Assembly (NCBI GenBank): GCA_963281255.1
Contig: OY725495.1
Span: forward strand, 620,001 to 684,000
DNA length: 64,000 bases
Reading direction: 5' to 3'
From: Aphrocallistes beatrix
Taxonomy: Eukaryota > Porifera > Hexactinellida > Sceptrulophora > Aphrocallistidae
The notes beneath the pieces are model-generated. The model was not told the DNA's origin and did no database searches. It saw nothing but the letters and a program-made list of their open reading frames with translations. The position numbers and the translations under genes are program-made. Below are positions 1 through 12,400 of the stretch, one piece after another (within the stretch, counting starts at the first letter, position 1; every line of letters starts with the position of its first letter).

Positions 1-3000
1 CTGTTGGCCGTAACCCACTTCTCTAGATTCTGAAGGTTGCAGCTGCTACGAAGAAAGTCATATCAAAAACAGGTAAATGTTTCTGAGAAATAGTTGCGTA
101 TTTTAACTGTGAATTTCAGAGTAAAAAATTACACAAAATTTCAATATACAGTGGAATTCGCTTATTAACAACTTGAGCTCACATAATGGTTGTTAATACG
201 TGAAATTGCTAATAAGGGAACAGAATTAATACAAAATCTAAAAATTTTAAAGTAGCGAACTCTACTACACAATCTCACCTCCAGGGTCTCCTCAATGAGA
301 GGAATTTCATCCACGCTGTGCTGCGGACTGAGGGGAGACAGCGGGGAGGACTCGGCTCGACTGCCGCCCTTCTTGACGTCTATCTTGATGAAGGAAGTGT
401 GCTTCTGCATGCGACCTTTGCCACTTCGTTCTCTCGTCTCTCGAATCTGTTTTCGCAGGATAGCGTCTTCTTCTAGATTTTCGCTATATGCGAGCTGTAA
501 AATGCGAATTATAAATGCAGAATATTCGAAATGAATTCAACCTCGCATATTATATGATATTTGAACATATTTAGAAACCCAACTAAGGTTTTATCATTTA
601 CTCCTGACTGTTGATCAAAGATTCAGATTCCGTATAAACATTAGTAATCCGGAATTCCTATGTTTTTCGGAAATTATTTGTGTGCACATTTTGACCAGTA
701 CAGTAATACGGCTAAATACCTGTTCACATTGCAAATTATCACCCTGCATAATTTCACCATAAACAATTCTAATTGAATTAATGCTGGTTAGAAACATAAT
801 TAGAAATGACCCATCAGCTTGTAATCTCCCACAAACACAATGGAGCTCAACCAAACATACAAAATCCGTACAAAAGTGCGTGGTCAGGTGACAGTACAAA
901 AATGCAGCAGTGAATGAATATTTGTATAATTGCATTACACCACTCATTAAACGCGAGGATACCATACTTAACCGAACTTGTACTATTCAGCACATGCGTT
1001 GTTGACAGTTATCGCGCTATTCAATAAGAACAAGGTTCTTACATACCGATTTGAATGCATTCTCTCTTGCCATTATATCATAGAGTAATGGCATGAATAC
1101 AACTAAGATGGAAGTAAGGACCTGGCTTAACGAGACATTTACCTTTTGTGTTAACTGGTCGAGTTCTCCATCAGCTTGGTTAGAGAGCGGGCTCTTCTCT
1201 TCTCTCTCTGCACTCCTTTCTTGGTCAACCCTGCGAGTGGAGTTATAGGTGTTGTCACCCAGACTGCTAGGCTTGTTGGGAGTGTATCGAGTTTGTTCTG
1301 GGAGCGCTTCAGGCTCCACTGATAGCTCAGGCTGAGATTCAGACTCAGATTGGGAATGGGAGTCATTCGCAGTTTGAGAACTGGGTGGGTGCTGCTAAAT
1401 GGATAGGAATAATATAAACTTAAGTCTATTAATCTCTCAATCGAATTCTCTATTCGGTTAACTGTAATAGTCAAATAAATTATCGCAAGGATTATAAATT
1501 TAATTATTACAGTAGCGGTTTCTCTGTCCTGGTTAGGAACGTCGCTTCCTTCTGTGTGATCTGAGCTCTCAGAAGGTCTTTCTAAGCTCTGTCCACTCTC
1601 AGAGTATCCCAGATCTAGACAATCAATGAAGAATTAAATATAGCGAGAACTGATTGAAGATAAAGCGATATCAAATTACTATTCTCTGGAATATTAATAC
1701 TCTATGACGTAGGCGTTATTACTGATGGGACGGAAGGGCCCGATCTCATCTACCCACAGGGTTGATGGGACCGATACCCTAGTACCAATGTATCCCTCAG
1801 GATTGTTGGAAAGCGCGTTAATTTTGAATTTTTTGTGCGGTTTATTCGAGTAAATTGCATTATTTCGAAACAAAATCACGTTATTCGACAAGCAAAGCGT
1901 GCTAAATAGCGCGCTTGGCGAGAAACATTGCCTATTACCCTTCCGCCCCATCAGCATTGATGGAGCCGATACCCTTTGATCCCATCAACATCATGGGATT
2001 GACCCTCCCGCCCATGCTCTACGAGTATCTACGTACGCGTGCTTACCAGGCGACTGAGATTGCTGAAGCGCCTGTTCAAATCCGTAGGATTGAGTCCTAC
2101 CAGCTTGCGCCTTCTTACCGTACTCCTCCTCCATCTCACAGGAGTGAGTCCGCTCGACTGATGAGTGGGTGTTTGTGGATAGGAGGCTACTGGTGGCAGA
2201 ACTGGAGGAACCCTGCTTCTTCGTTTCAACTCCGTTAGCTGGCGTCATGTCTGGAATCCAGTGCTTGGGCTTCGGAGTATGAGCTGTTACCGCACACCGA
2301 CGGTTCGAAGAAGTATCAACAGAATGGTTGTAATAGGCTGGCTGGTCAAGTTTAAAAGTGGAAGGTTCGACCTACAAATTATTGCAACAATATCAGATGC
2401 AGCAACTCATTAATTTGCATAATAGAATCATATGTAAGAATTTCCATACATATAATAGTTACAAATTGGGTGACACTAAAGTTACCAAAGACGATCGTCT
2501 TGTCTTCCAATATTTATTCGCAAAAAGAATAAATTAACTAGATGTTTAACTTCAAAGTTAAATACTAATAAGGTGTCAGTTCAGTCCGTATTCTTATCAA
2601 CAAACTGAGCTTTGAACCTGAATTTCTGAACAAAAGATTCAAATTGTATCATTAACAATGTTTTAATTCATACAAATTAAGAATGAATAGATTCCGCTAC
2701 CACATGAATACATAGATTTAGTTAATTGTTAGGAAGCACGGCATTATATTCAGAACTAATATTAATATTTACATTAAAAGCGTAGGCTTGAATCAGATGA
2801 TAAATCAGAACTGAATGTTTGGGTTAAATATTAGAAATTCCAGGCTGTTTTTGGTTCTTAAGCAATGTTGAAACATTACAGTGATTAAAATGTAAACCCA
2901 CAAGGAACATTATGTGGCATAACTATAGTAGTATGCTGGCACAGTTGTTTTGTATCTACCTGATGATGACGCTTGTATCCAGCATTTGTTGTTTCCTTGA

Positions 3001-4767
3001 GTTCTCCACGGGACTTCTTAAGATTCCGGATCAGTGAGCGTATCTGGCTGCGTTCTTGGTAATTCTGGGCTTTCTCAAGCTAAAATTATTATATTCTTAT
3101 CATAACGTATTCCACACTTAAATTTTATGCCTTTTCAGCTCTGACTTTAATTAAGTAGACCGAATTAGCTACCAACCAACTCATAAAAACACATACATAT
3201 ACAAAAGCACCAGGTACTAGAGTTTAATTTGACTGTAATTAAGAATGCCAACCATCAATTTTGCTTAATCAAATCATATGTTTGAAGTTTGCATTGCATT
3301 AAGCATTTTTAAGCATTACAAATAAATAGCATTATTAGTCTACGTGGCAATCATAGCTAACGCTACCAGCTGGACATAACATTTACAAACTAATCAATTC
3401 ATCTGAACACATTTTAGAAGGTTGTGTATGGCACACTTGGAATGTCAACCATTTCAGGAATTGAAAGTCAAAAGAGATGTATACATATAGTTATGTTCTA
3501 CTAACATAATCCAAGATGTTCAAATTGTTTCGTGAGAACCACACAACTCATTTGTGGTATTCTGCTTATAAATTATACCAGTCAGCATTAAGAGGCGAAA
3601 AGCGTACCAGTGCATTGATGTATGCCCAAATATGACTTTCAATCTAACGTTCGTGTTACATATCCAGATATTGTGTTAATTTTCGTGTTACATTTCCAGA
3701 TATTGTGTTAATTTTCGTGTTACATTTCCAGGACACGTAAGATCATCAATCTGCGTAGGCAAATCTAGTCCAACACAGATCACCATCGCTAATAAAGTTT
3801 TATTATTTCTGAGTTATGACTTGTATCTGATACGTAAAGCGATGCCATGCTGTTAATACAACACTGCCACAAGGCATTAGAATTAGCTAATAAACCAATT
3901 CTCAAATATAGAGGAATACTAGGAATTAACCAAATGGAACTGTAAACTCGAAAATTATTCCCCATGTGTTTGTACACTCATTGACCATCAATTGTATAAG
4001 AGCTACCCACTTGATTATCTAAAGAATTCGAATTAGTTTGTATCAACCAGCAGGTGACAATATCCTACACGGATGATTTGTGTGTGTGGATTAGTTGATA
4101 AGAAATATAACATCTATTTGGGGTCATAGGAATGCGGATATATTTGTTGATTTGATAAAAGTGTGGGGAGATTCACGCAGGAAGTAATATATGTATACTA
4201 ACCGATGCGTTGATACGCTCTTATCACGGGAATAAATGGCCCGAATTGACAGATAAGGAAATTGGATATGGTGCAATGCCAAATTGGTGGTAAAACACTG
4301 ACTATTAAATTACATGCAATATCTTGATAGTATGCTCCAAATCTTATCTAGCACATTTAAGCAGGTCTAGTTCGGAGGTCAGAATTCAATCAAGAAAAGA
4401 CTACATTCTAAACTTTCTAAAAATAAAAATATCAAATCAATACTGTCTCTAACCTTTTACAAAATAATATATTAATATATTCTTAAAACGAAACAAACAT
4501 TAGATCTTGATTACTTTCAATTATAAATTAACTAATTCGAGGTCTCAAACAGAATAGAAATGGCATTACAGATCATTGTGGATTTGCTAATCTGAACAAG
4601 ATAACGAATGTTACACGATCAATTTTCATAATCATGGAACATTTAAAATTTTTATGCATATGTCATATAGTCCCATTTAATACAATGAAATGAGAGTCTA
4701 TCAAACTCACCATCAATTTGAGATCTTCTTCTGAATATTCATCATATCTCTCTCCTTCAGCTAGCAT
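1..4767 (-). CDS. smoothelin-like protein, 5' part of gene (runs off left edge)
   Basis: Seven exons seen: 4711-4767 (ATG at 4767), 2960-3079, 2047-2371, 1511-1614, 1143-1394, 279-494 and 1-45 (open at the edge). Phases agree at each junction and the visible CDS is 373 codons. The N-terminus has an acidic YSEEDLKLM helix, then LEKAQNYQERSQIRSLIRNL, which resembles the smoothelin repeat (L..A..Y.ERR.IR..IR.L). A second, looser copy (LEEDAILRKQIRETRERSGK) lies in exon 279-494. The rest is Ser/Gln/Pro-rich and looks disordered. Smoothelins are actin-associated cytoskeletal proteins with a C-terminal calponin-homology domain; that part would lie beyond the left edge, so the family call rests on the repeats alone. 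The start is supported by an in-frame TAG six bases upstream and by the known extreme N-terminal place of this repeat. One intron carries a hAT-like MITE. Confidence 0.6.
149..235. repeat. truncated pogo-like MITE end
   Basis: CAGTGGAATTCGCTTATTA at 149 matches the terminus of the complete element at 7868-8005. The other end is degenerate, so this is a relic. It lies in an intron of the smoothelin-like gene. Confidence 0.45.
1786..1930. mobile_element. hAT-like MITE (family A), 145 bp
   Basis: Imperfect terminal inverted repeats (CAATGTATCCC left, GAGAAACATTG right) and an 8-bp target duplication, cctagtac/cctattac (7 of 8 match). The interior is collinear with the copy at 15791-15941. Eight-base duplications with CAGTG-type ends are a hAT trait. 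It lies in the intron between smoothelin-like exons 1511-1614 and 2047-2371. The 87-codon reading frame across it is the repeat, not a gene. Confidence 0.75.
3649..3731. repeat. short tandem repeat, about 35-bp unit
   Basis: About 2.5 copies of a unit containing TTCGTGTTACATTTCCAGA and TATTGTGTTAATT, with few mismatches. Located in the large first intron of the smoothelin-like gene. No other function seen; the rest of 3080-4710 is AT-rich intron with nothing recognisable. Confidence 0.7.
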
Positions 4768-5166
4768 CTTTAACTAAGGTCAATAATTTAAAATTTAATC
4801 CAAAATATCGTGACTGAAGTAATAGTAATTGCTTTAGTTAATTAGCACAAAGCAATCTTATATAGAAAATGAGAGCATACAGACTCCAGTTAGTCGGTAT
4901 GCGTAGGCCTAGGAAATCCTACGTAGACTCGGGTAGAGAATAAGCGCAGTAGACTATAGAATCGAGGGAAAGAATCCAAAGGATGTGTAGGAAGTGATTC
5001 CAAAGTTTTTAATAATTGAACTCAAATATGACAATATCGTACAGTGTGGTGGTATACGTAGTATTCGGATAGAGAAATTTTCTCAAATCATAATTTACAT
5101 TCTCAGAATAGTTTCTCTCAGAGGATCAGCAAATAAAACACAGACCATGTTAAAAGGAAAGAGAAC

Positions 5167-5829
5167 TTAGGTTTCGCTGTGGTAGATATCAAACAGGGGT
5201 GAGGATGGTGAATCCGGCGTAAAAGGTGTGAAATAACGTTCGCTTGCAGCTGGAGCATAATCGTGTAACGGACTGTTCAGTCGTGATAGGGAGGAGAGCT
5301 GTGTAAAAGGTGTGAGGGGCGGAAATTCAGTATTATCTGAGTGTGTTTTAATAGATACTCCCTCTTCACTTAATAAAGGAGTGAAGTTGAAATTATGAGA
5401 GTCATCCTCAGGCATTATAGGACAGAAGTGAGCAGAATTTTTAGGAGAGTTATAAAAGCAAATATCCTGAATCGATCGCGAAGTGAGAAAATCCTCAGGA
5501 CTAGTGCTATGGTTGATGATGGGAGACTTTTTATTCACAAAGTTAGGCTGCATGAGGTAGGACTCATGCTCTGGGGTAGGGGCGTATTCTAATGGGGCTT
5601 CAGGATGCGAAACAGAAAAAAATGTTCTCTGTTTGTTTTTCAGATCCGTGAGATGCTCGTCTAATTGAGATCTCTGCTGCTTGCCAATCCGAGTATTGCT
5701 ACCAATGCCTTGGTTTAGTGCTGGCAGAGGGCTATTAGATTTAACTGGGAGAGCAGACGAGATTGGAATGACACCACTCCTCGTTACTGTAGCAGAACTT
5801 CTATAATGCATTGTAATAACACTAATCAT
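5167..5829 (-). CDS. Ser/Pro-rich protein of unknown function
   Basis: Uninterrupted 220-codon frame, ATG at 5829, TAA at 5167-5169. The product is rich in Ser, Pro and Thr, with several SP/TP dipeptides near the C-terminus (FTPFTPDSPSSPLFD) and no membrane segment, signal peptide or known domain that I can see. This composition suggests a largely disordered, possibly phosphorylated protein. It sits between the smoothelin-like and TRP-like genes on the same strand. An in-frame TGA lies about 21 bases before the ATG, and a good acceptor (tctctttcgcag) precedes it, so a noncoding 5' exon is possible. It could also be an alternative last exon of the channel gene upstream. Coding status rests on frame length and composition. 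Confidence 0.55.
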   Translation of the reverse strand: MISVITMHYRSSATVTRSGVIPISSALPVKSNSPLPALNQGIGSNTRIGKQQRSQLDEHLTDLKNKQRTFFSVSHPEAPLEYAPTPEHESYLMQPNFVNKKSPIINHSTSPEDFLTSRSIQDICFYNSPKNSAHFCPIMPEDDSHNFNFTPLLSEEGVSIKTHSDNTEFPPLTPFTQLSSLSRLNSPLHDYAPAASERYFTPFTPDSPSSPLFDIYHSET

Positions 5830-5903
5830 GATAGTACATTGAATAATTCAAACTCTGCGAAAGAGATAGGAATCATCCTACTCGAATTTGTCCATTTAAC
5901 TAG

Positions 5904-6073
5904 GTATAGTTGGCTAATAGGGTCACAGTTTAATCGGGACACTTTTGGCAGGACCGGAATAACTCTCACACATAGAAGCTAGTACAAAAAATTTTCGGTT
6001 AATAGGGTTCTCCGCTTATTCGGGGCAAAATGTCCTCTGACCGATGTGACCCTATTAAGCGGAGTGGACTGTA
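5904..6073. mobile_element. pogo/Tigger-like MITE (degenerate left end)
   Basis: Collinear with the complete copies at 19500-19686 and 20140-20311: internal GGACCGGAATA and AATCGGGACACTTTTGGCAG segments and right terminus GCGGAGTGGACTG followed by TA. The left terminus is eroded (tatagttggctaatag). Confidence 0.75.
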
Positions 6074-6138
6074 CATAAATTGTATAGTAATATTACGTAG
6101 TATCTGCAGGCCCATTTTTATAATCTAGATATTATATA

Positions 6139-6317
6139 CAGTCGACTCCACTTAATAGGGTCACATCGGTCAGAGGACATTTTGCCCCGATTAAGCGGTT
6201 GACCCGATTAAACAGTGACCCTATTAAGCGGAGTCGACTGTATTTAATATATTTAAATGCTCTTAAGTAGTTAAGAGCATTTAAATATATTAAATACAGT
6301 CGACTCCGCTTAATAGG
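6139..6317. mobile_element. pogo/Tigger-like MITE with internal deletion, joined to a perfect palindrome
   Basis: Bases 6139-6240 form a 102-bp element with CAGTCGACTCC ends and TA on both sides, a shortened form of the family seen at 20140-20311. From 6220 the sequence is mirrored: 47-base arms around the 4-base loop gtag give a 98-bp perfect palindrome ending in a second, inverted terminus at 6317. The spacer between the Ser/Pro ORF and the TRP-like gene is largely built from this family. Confidence 0.8.
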
Positions 6318-6492
6318 TAAGTAGGGTGAACTATTTATTAGATTAATTCATCAATTCATTGATGGCTCGGGTCCAGTTCAAGAAGTTATCAACACAACTC
6401 ATGTTAATAATTAGTTTTGAGCAAACTGAAATTATACAGCCAAGAAAATAAAATATAACTAAACAAAAAGGAAATAGATTTCTGACAATTTT

Positions 6493-9400
6493 TCATAATG
6501 AAATTGATTCAGATCTCTCCAGGGGATGCCGATTACTGGATGCACAAGAAGTATCGGCGGGAGTGTTCTGTTGTATCGCATTCTTAATTTCAGCGAGAAT
6601 GCTGGTAAGCAGTTCTTGCTGCTTGGCGTTTTCTGAAGAAATGACTGCAGAGACTCGCTCTAGAATTTGGTCTGTTAGTTCTTTGTTATTCGCTGCAGCA
6701 TCTCCATAGTAGCGATGATAATCTAAGTTAATTAATAATATGGGTGAACAGGGGACAGATAAGTTTAACATGAACAAGAGCAACTATGATCTAACTACAA
6801 TGCGTTACATACCATACAAGACATTATGTTGTTGTGGCGGAATTAATGAAATTAACGACTGTATAGTAAATCATAATTCTTATTCAGAACATTTATTTAG
6901 ATACAAGTAATGGTAGGAAATCAAATGGAGTAAAGAGATAGTTCAAAGTGTCATTGAGTCATACAACAGCAGAACACACTAATACTTAAGTCTTCAACAA
7001 ACTATCGCACATATGTTAAGTATGTATTGTAAATAATTATTGGAGAAAACAGCTGTAATTGAGCATAATAGTATTTCTCAGGCATACAATGAACAAGACA
7101 GGAATGTTTTGAGATGTTATCAAGTTGAGACAAAGTTAGAAGACCTAGTATTATCATCAAATTTTTTGTTTTTATGTAAATAATAATTTGATTGGCTCCG
7201 TAAATCTGCAATTATCCACAAAAAAGATGCCTCTGGATCTTATAGTCTTATAGTCAACACAAGTAAAATGACATCTCTAATTCCCAGAACAGGATGGGAT
7301 GGGATGGGATGGGATGGGATGGGATGGGATGGGATGGGATGGGATGGGATGGGATGGGATGGGATGGGATGGGATGGGATGGGATGGGATGGGATGGGAT
7401 GGGATGGGATGGGATGGGATGGGATGAGATGGGATGGGATGGGCACAGTCTATGAAATCTCTACAACGTTTGCTGAATTGAATGTACTCACCTGATTCAA
7501 AAGTCTCGCGTATATGTTTTCTCGTTAGGGTAATCTCTTCAATGAAGTAGAGTCTATTCACATTCACGAGTACTGAGATGATGGAGCCATGTCCCATCAA
7601 CCGAGCCAGGAAGTCCAGGCGGAATTTTGTGGCAATCTTATCAGCATGGGACTTCGACCTCGCATAGGTGTTAGAAAGTTGAGCAATGAAAATAGCTCTC
7701 GCGACCAGAAGTGTGAAGAAGGTGAAGAGGAAGAGGTAGGTAGCAGCCAGACCGTTGATACCGAGCAGGTAGAAGGTTTTGATGACAGAGCCTATGAGAC
7801 AGATTTTTGTCAGTATAAAAACATTCTTTCTATTCAATAAATTGAAATAATATAAAGTTAGTATGTACAGTGGAATTTGGTTATTAGCAACTAATTTTCC
7901 GGTCCCAGGTGAAGATTTTGTATTCTGTTTTCTTATTAGCAACATTCGCTTATTAGCAACCATTGTATGAGCAAAACTCGAGTTGCTAATAAGCGAATTT
8001 CACTGTACTATGTGTTAAGTTGAAAGTTGTGTCAATCATTTAGGCGCCAAAGCCGCCAGCCGTGCAGCGCAAGCAAGCGAAGTGCGCTTGTTGAACTGAG
8101 AATATTTATGTACGTAATGTGGTTGAGTAACACTATTTTAAAAGTGACGAAACGAACTAGGAATGTGAGGTATTTCTATCCGAGGGTTCGGGTAACTGAC
8201 GTTCCACTGTAATAGAGTGTAACGTACCTTGTTCTACCAGAATCCGTATCTCAGCTAAGAGGGTGTTCAAGTACGATGCATTGGCAAGAAAAATATTCCT
8301 GAACTCTAGACTAGACTGTGTCAGCGTCTGATTCTGAATCAATTCTTCTCCACTGTTAGGGTATCTCAACGCTATATAGAATGCACCACCGAATGTTAAG
8401 ATAGGGAAAATGAATGTTAATACGAATTTTGGAAGATCTTTGAAAAGAGTCGAGATAATAATCTGTATGTATGTAGCGAAAGGGGACACGGTGAGGTACT
8501 TGAATATGAGTAAGGAGTTGAAGAAGTAGACGATGGAGCCCAGGATCCACTGTGGAGGGACGTTAAATAACCGTGCTGGAATGTATAATATGACAGAAAC
8601 ACCTACAATGAGATATACTAGTAAATAACACCACCTGAATATGCTAATGATTGCAAATATTTTGTTTGATTGAAATATGTAGAACTAACCCGAGCACACA
8701 TCGATCACGTTATACCAGTCAGTGATATAGTCCACCACAGTGGGAGGGAAGGCGAGACAGATTGCTGCAGGGATAGCAAACTTACGGTAACGCTTTAGCT
8801 TAGTCCCTCTTCTCTCCCTCATGATGTAGTAGTTCTGCTTCCATATTAGCAAGAACTCAATCAGCTCGAATGTTGAGTTCCAAAGACTGCCAATTACAAA
8901 GATCAAATCGCAGATACCTAAATATATACACGAAAATAAATAACAATAATACTGACCACAGTTCATTCACCACTGCATGTACGTAAAGCCGAACTCACCT
9001 CTCCATACGGATAGGGGAGACGTATCATACACGGTAGGATCAGGCATGTCAGCTGCTAATATTAAACTGAACGTCATAGCTAACAGGTAGAATAAGAACT
9101 GTAGGATTCTGAGGGCGAGGTAATAGTAGCCGAATTTCCACATGAAGTGGTCCACCAGCGCCTTGACGGGGAGATAGTCTAGGAAGGTGTCGTTGTGTTC
9201 TTTGCTAGCAATTTGCTGTAGAACTGTGGTTCTCTTGGAAGAGTAGTCATCTGATTCGGGAGTATTGTGCTCAAAGTCACATTGCAGACAACTCACGTTG
9301 ATTTTAACTGTAAAAAAGTGAAGAATCAGCAAATGGGTTCTGCATTGTTTGATGTTGAAGTTAATGTAATGAAGAGAAGTCAGGATTTACATTTTATGGA

Positions 9401-12400
9401 GTCAACAAAATATGTTTGAAACGAATGAAAAGAAGATTAGAAATTCTTAAGACATGGCTAGGTATCTTATTTTTATGGATGCAAGGAGATCGTTGAAAAC
9501 TAGAAAGTTCTCTATTAACTCTAATTACTCCACTCGCAAAGAAATTATACACCATGTTAACAAAATTCCAGCATTTCTGACATTGTACGTAGTATATTCT
9601 GCTTATACTCCACTTACCTTGATCAGACGAAACGGTGATTCCTTGGTTAACAATCCTTTTGAAGATATTAAAGAAACCTCTATCCACTATGCCATGCAAT
9701 GGCATCTCTAACAAACGGTCTTCACCTTCTAGTGCCGAATACTCATGCAAAATAACCTCACAAACTCCTTCATTCTTCGCATACAAGAACACATCTCCAT
9801 TTTCGTCATCCAGAGATCTCGGATCAGCTCCTCGCTGAATCAAGAGCTTGACTAACTCTGTGTTCCCTGTCGCCGCCGCGTGATGGAGACTGGTGGAGAG
9901 ACCTGGAGGGGTAGATGGGTTGGAAAATAATGTTATTGAACCAATCTCCATTTTAAAGCGAATATGTATGTATAATAAAATAAATGTACAAATTCACTAT
10001 TTCAATGCATTGAAGTGTGGTTTTGAATGAATAGTGAGGGAAAAAAATACAATCGAAATATTATAAATGCAGATACGTAGAATCACATGTTAACATTTCT
10101 GTATATAGTATATTGAAGAAAAGAACAATGAAGAAATACTAGAACAATGGATTCTATATTACAGTTCTATTAGAGTACTTTGGAGATATATGTTATACTG
10201 ATCCTCGATTAAAAATAAACTTGGTGTCTACGGTAATTGTAAATCAACAGAAAGATTCAAGTAACACAAGTATTTATTAACCTAGTGACGGGGATAAGTA
10301 AAAATGTCGAATGTGTACCTTCATATTTGTGTTTGTTTATCATATAATCATTCATCACCACTGCATTAGCCAGATCGTGATTTCTTTCTAGCATGTACTT
10401 AGCGGCCTCAAACTTAAAAAAAGAAATAGCTAGAATGAAGATAGGTACTAAATCTCTTTCTCTGTATGTCTCTTTAGCGCCGAGTTCTAGCAGCTTGATC
10501 ATTAGCTTAGAATTGTCTGCTGGCGTTTTGAGACATGCGAATGAGAGTGCTTGATTGAGTATCTGCTGCTTATTGGTAACATTATCTGCTACTTGAGACC
10601 AGTAGAGTTCTAGCAGTTCAACTAAAGATTGAAAGATCTTGATATAATAATGAAGGTTAGTAATGATAATAGAGTACTATAGGTTTAGACAGAATCAGGG
10701 AGAGCTTGAAAAGACCGATTGTTTGTACTTACTATCATCAGTAGTAATGGCTACATCGAGACATGAAACTTCCCCTTCGTCTAGAGAAGGTGTCATCATA
10801 TTCTCCTTCATGTGTGTGTTGCCAGTACAGCTCTCAACTGAGGTAATATTAAGGAATGACATCTGCTTAAGCTTCTTCGAGTTTTTCACGAGTGTCCAAT
10901 CCGTGCTGACATTCCCTGTGCTGAGAAGATCCTTCAGTCCTATGGAGTCATATTCGCTGATTGCTCTCAGCCAGTTTCTCCTATAACACCAGGCGTAAAA
11001 CAATGGTTTCCTTAATCAGATAAACAACGTTGTGAATTATGTATCTCAGTTTTGGTCATTGCTGCACCGGGTACGCAAGTAATCATGATCGTATTAGAGG
11101 TTTGAGTGAATTTATTCAAATGACATGCTAACCGAATTTGTAGCATGATTAATTGCAAGAGCTGGTTAGTACCAGCCACTGCTCCATTCTCAAAATACCA
11201 TATTATAAAAGTATACAGTGCGTAACTCCTGAAACAGAAATTAATCACTTAGATACAAAATGCACACACTCGGGATAGCATAAAAGATAAGTGGCAAGTA
11301 CACCACATTCTCAATGACTGATCTAAGCACTGTTGAATTCATTATAATCAAGCAAATGCTATACTCACATGTGTGATTCGTGAATAATTGTTAGAATCGC
11401 GAAAACACTTCCTTAGAAGTAGTACACGATGTGGTAGCAGCAAAAGCTGAGCTCTAGCATCCTTACTATTAAAACTCAATTAATGTATATTTATTTATTT
11501 ATTTATACGTATATATATATATATATATATATCTGTACGAATTGATTGAAGAAACTGTCGGGCCCAGAAACTTGATTTTTGGCATGTGGGAGTCTTTTGG
11601 CTATGGCTCCAGTAAGTTCTGAGCTCAGAGCAAAATGTTGACTCATCATGGAATTATGACGTCATTGTCACATTCTTAAAAGTTAAGCAATACAATTATT
11701 CGAGCATAACTCAGCCATTATAGGAGATAAAAGGCTGAAATTTTAATAGAATCTGTATACTAACATATCTCACATATGACGCAACTATCATCAAAAAATG
11801 ATGACTCATCACTTTGTTATGACGTCATCATTACTCATCAAAATTTTAAAAATTGATAAATTTGTTGATTTTTCGTGCGATATCGATTATCACAGTAGGA
11901 CAGACGTATTTAGAGATGTTAACCACCTTATAATTAACCAATGTGACCCCAGGCGACCGAAGGGAGCCTCCGGCGGACACAAAGTGTCCGCCAGCCGCGC
12001 AGCGCAAGCAAGCGAAGCGCGCTTGTAGCTATTATATCATAATGATAAGCGGTTCAGATTTGAATATATGTAACATATAATATTCCCCACGTGATGATAT
12101 CATGAATAAAGATGTGAGTCATCATTAAATTACTACGTCATTATTATGCATAAAAATACTCATCGTGGACGATGACGTGACGATTACCACTTTTTTAAAT
12201 TATGCATATCATCCATAGTTCAGGCAATGCAGGAAGATTGAGCGGATGTGTTACCCAATTTTACTAGGGACCCGCTAAGCGCGCTTGTATACTACGATAG
12301 CTGAGGTTAACGACTCTAGAAAACACAATATTCCTGGGGAGAGCGAGGTGTTGACAATATAATATAATAGCTATGTCATCAACAATTATATTAGCATTCC

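Noticed and set aside
1694-1957. 87-codon minus-strand ORF resembling one at 15750-15947
   Set aside because: Similarity is due to a shared hAT-like MITE with terminal repeats and target duplications, not to a protein family.
7240-7495. HPIPS-repeat and MGWDG-repeat proteins
   Set aside because: Translations of the (GGGAT)n microsatellite inside an intron; the adjacent real exon has a clear donor at 7491.
11012-11248. 78-codon ORF as an exon of the TRP-like gene
   Set aside because: The flanking exons join in phase without it, and it shows no ankyrin pattern or acceptor/donor pair of matching phase.
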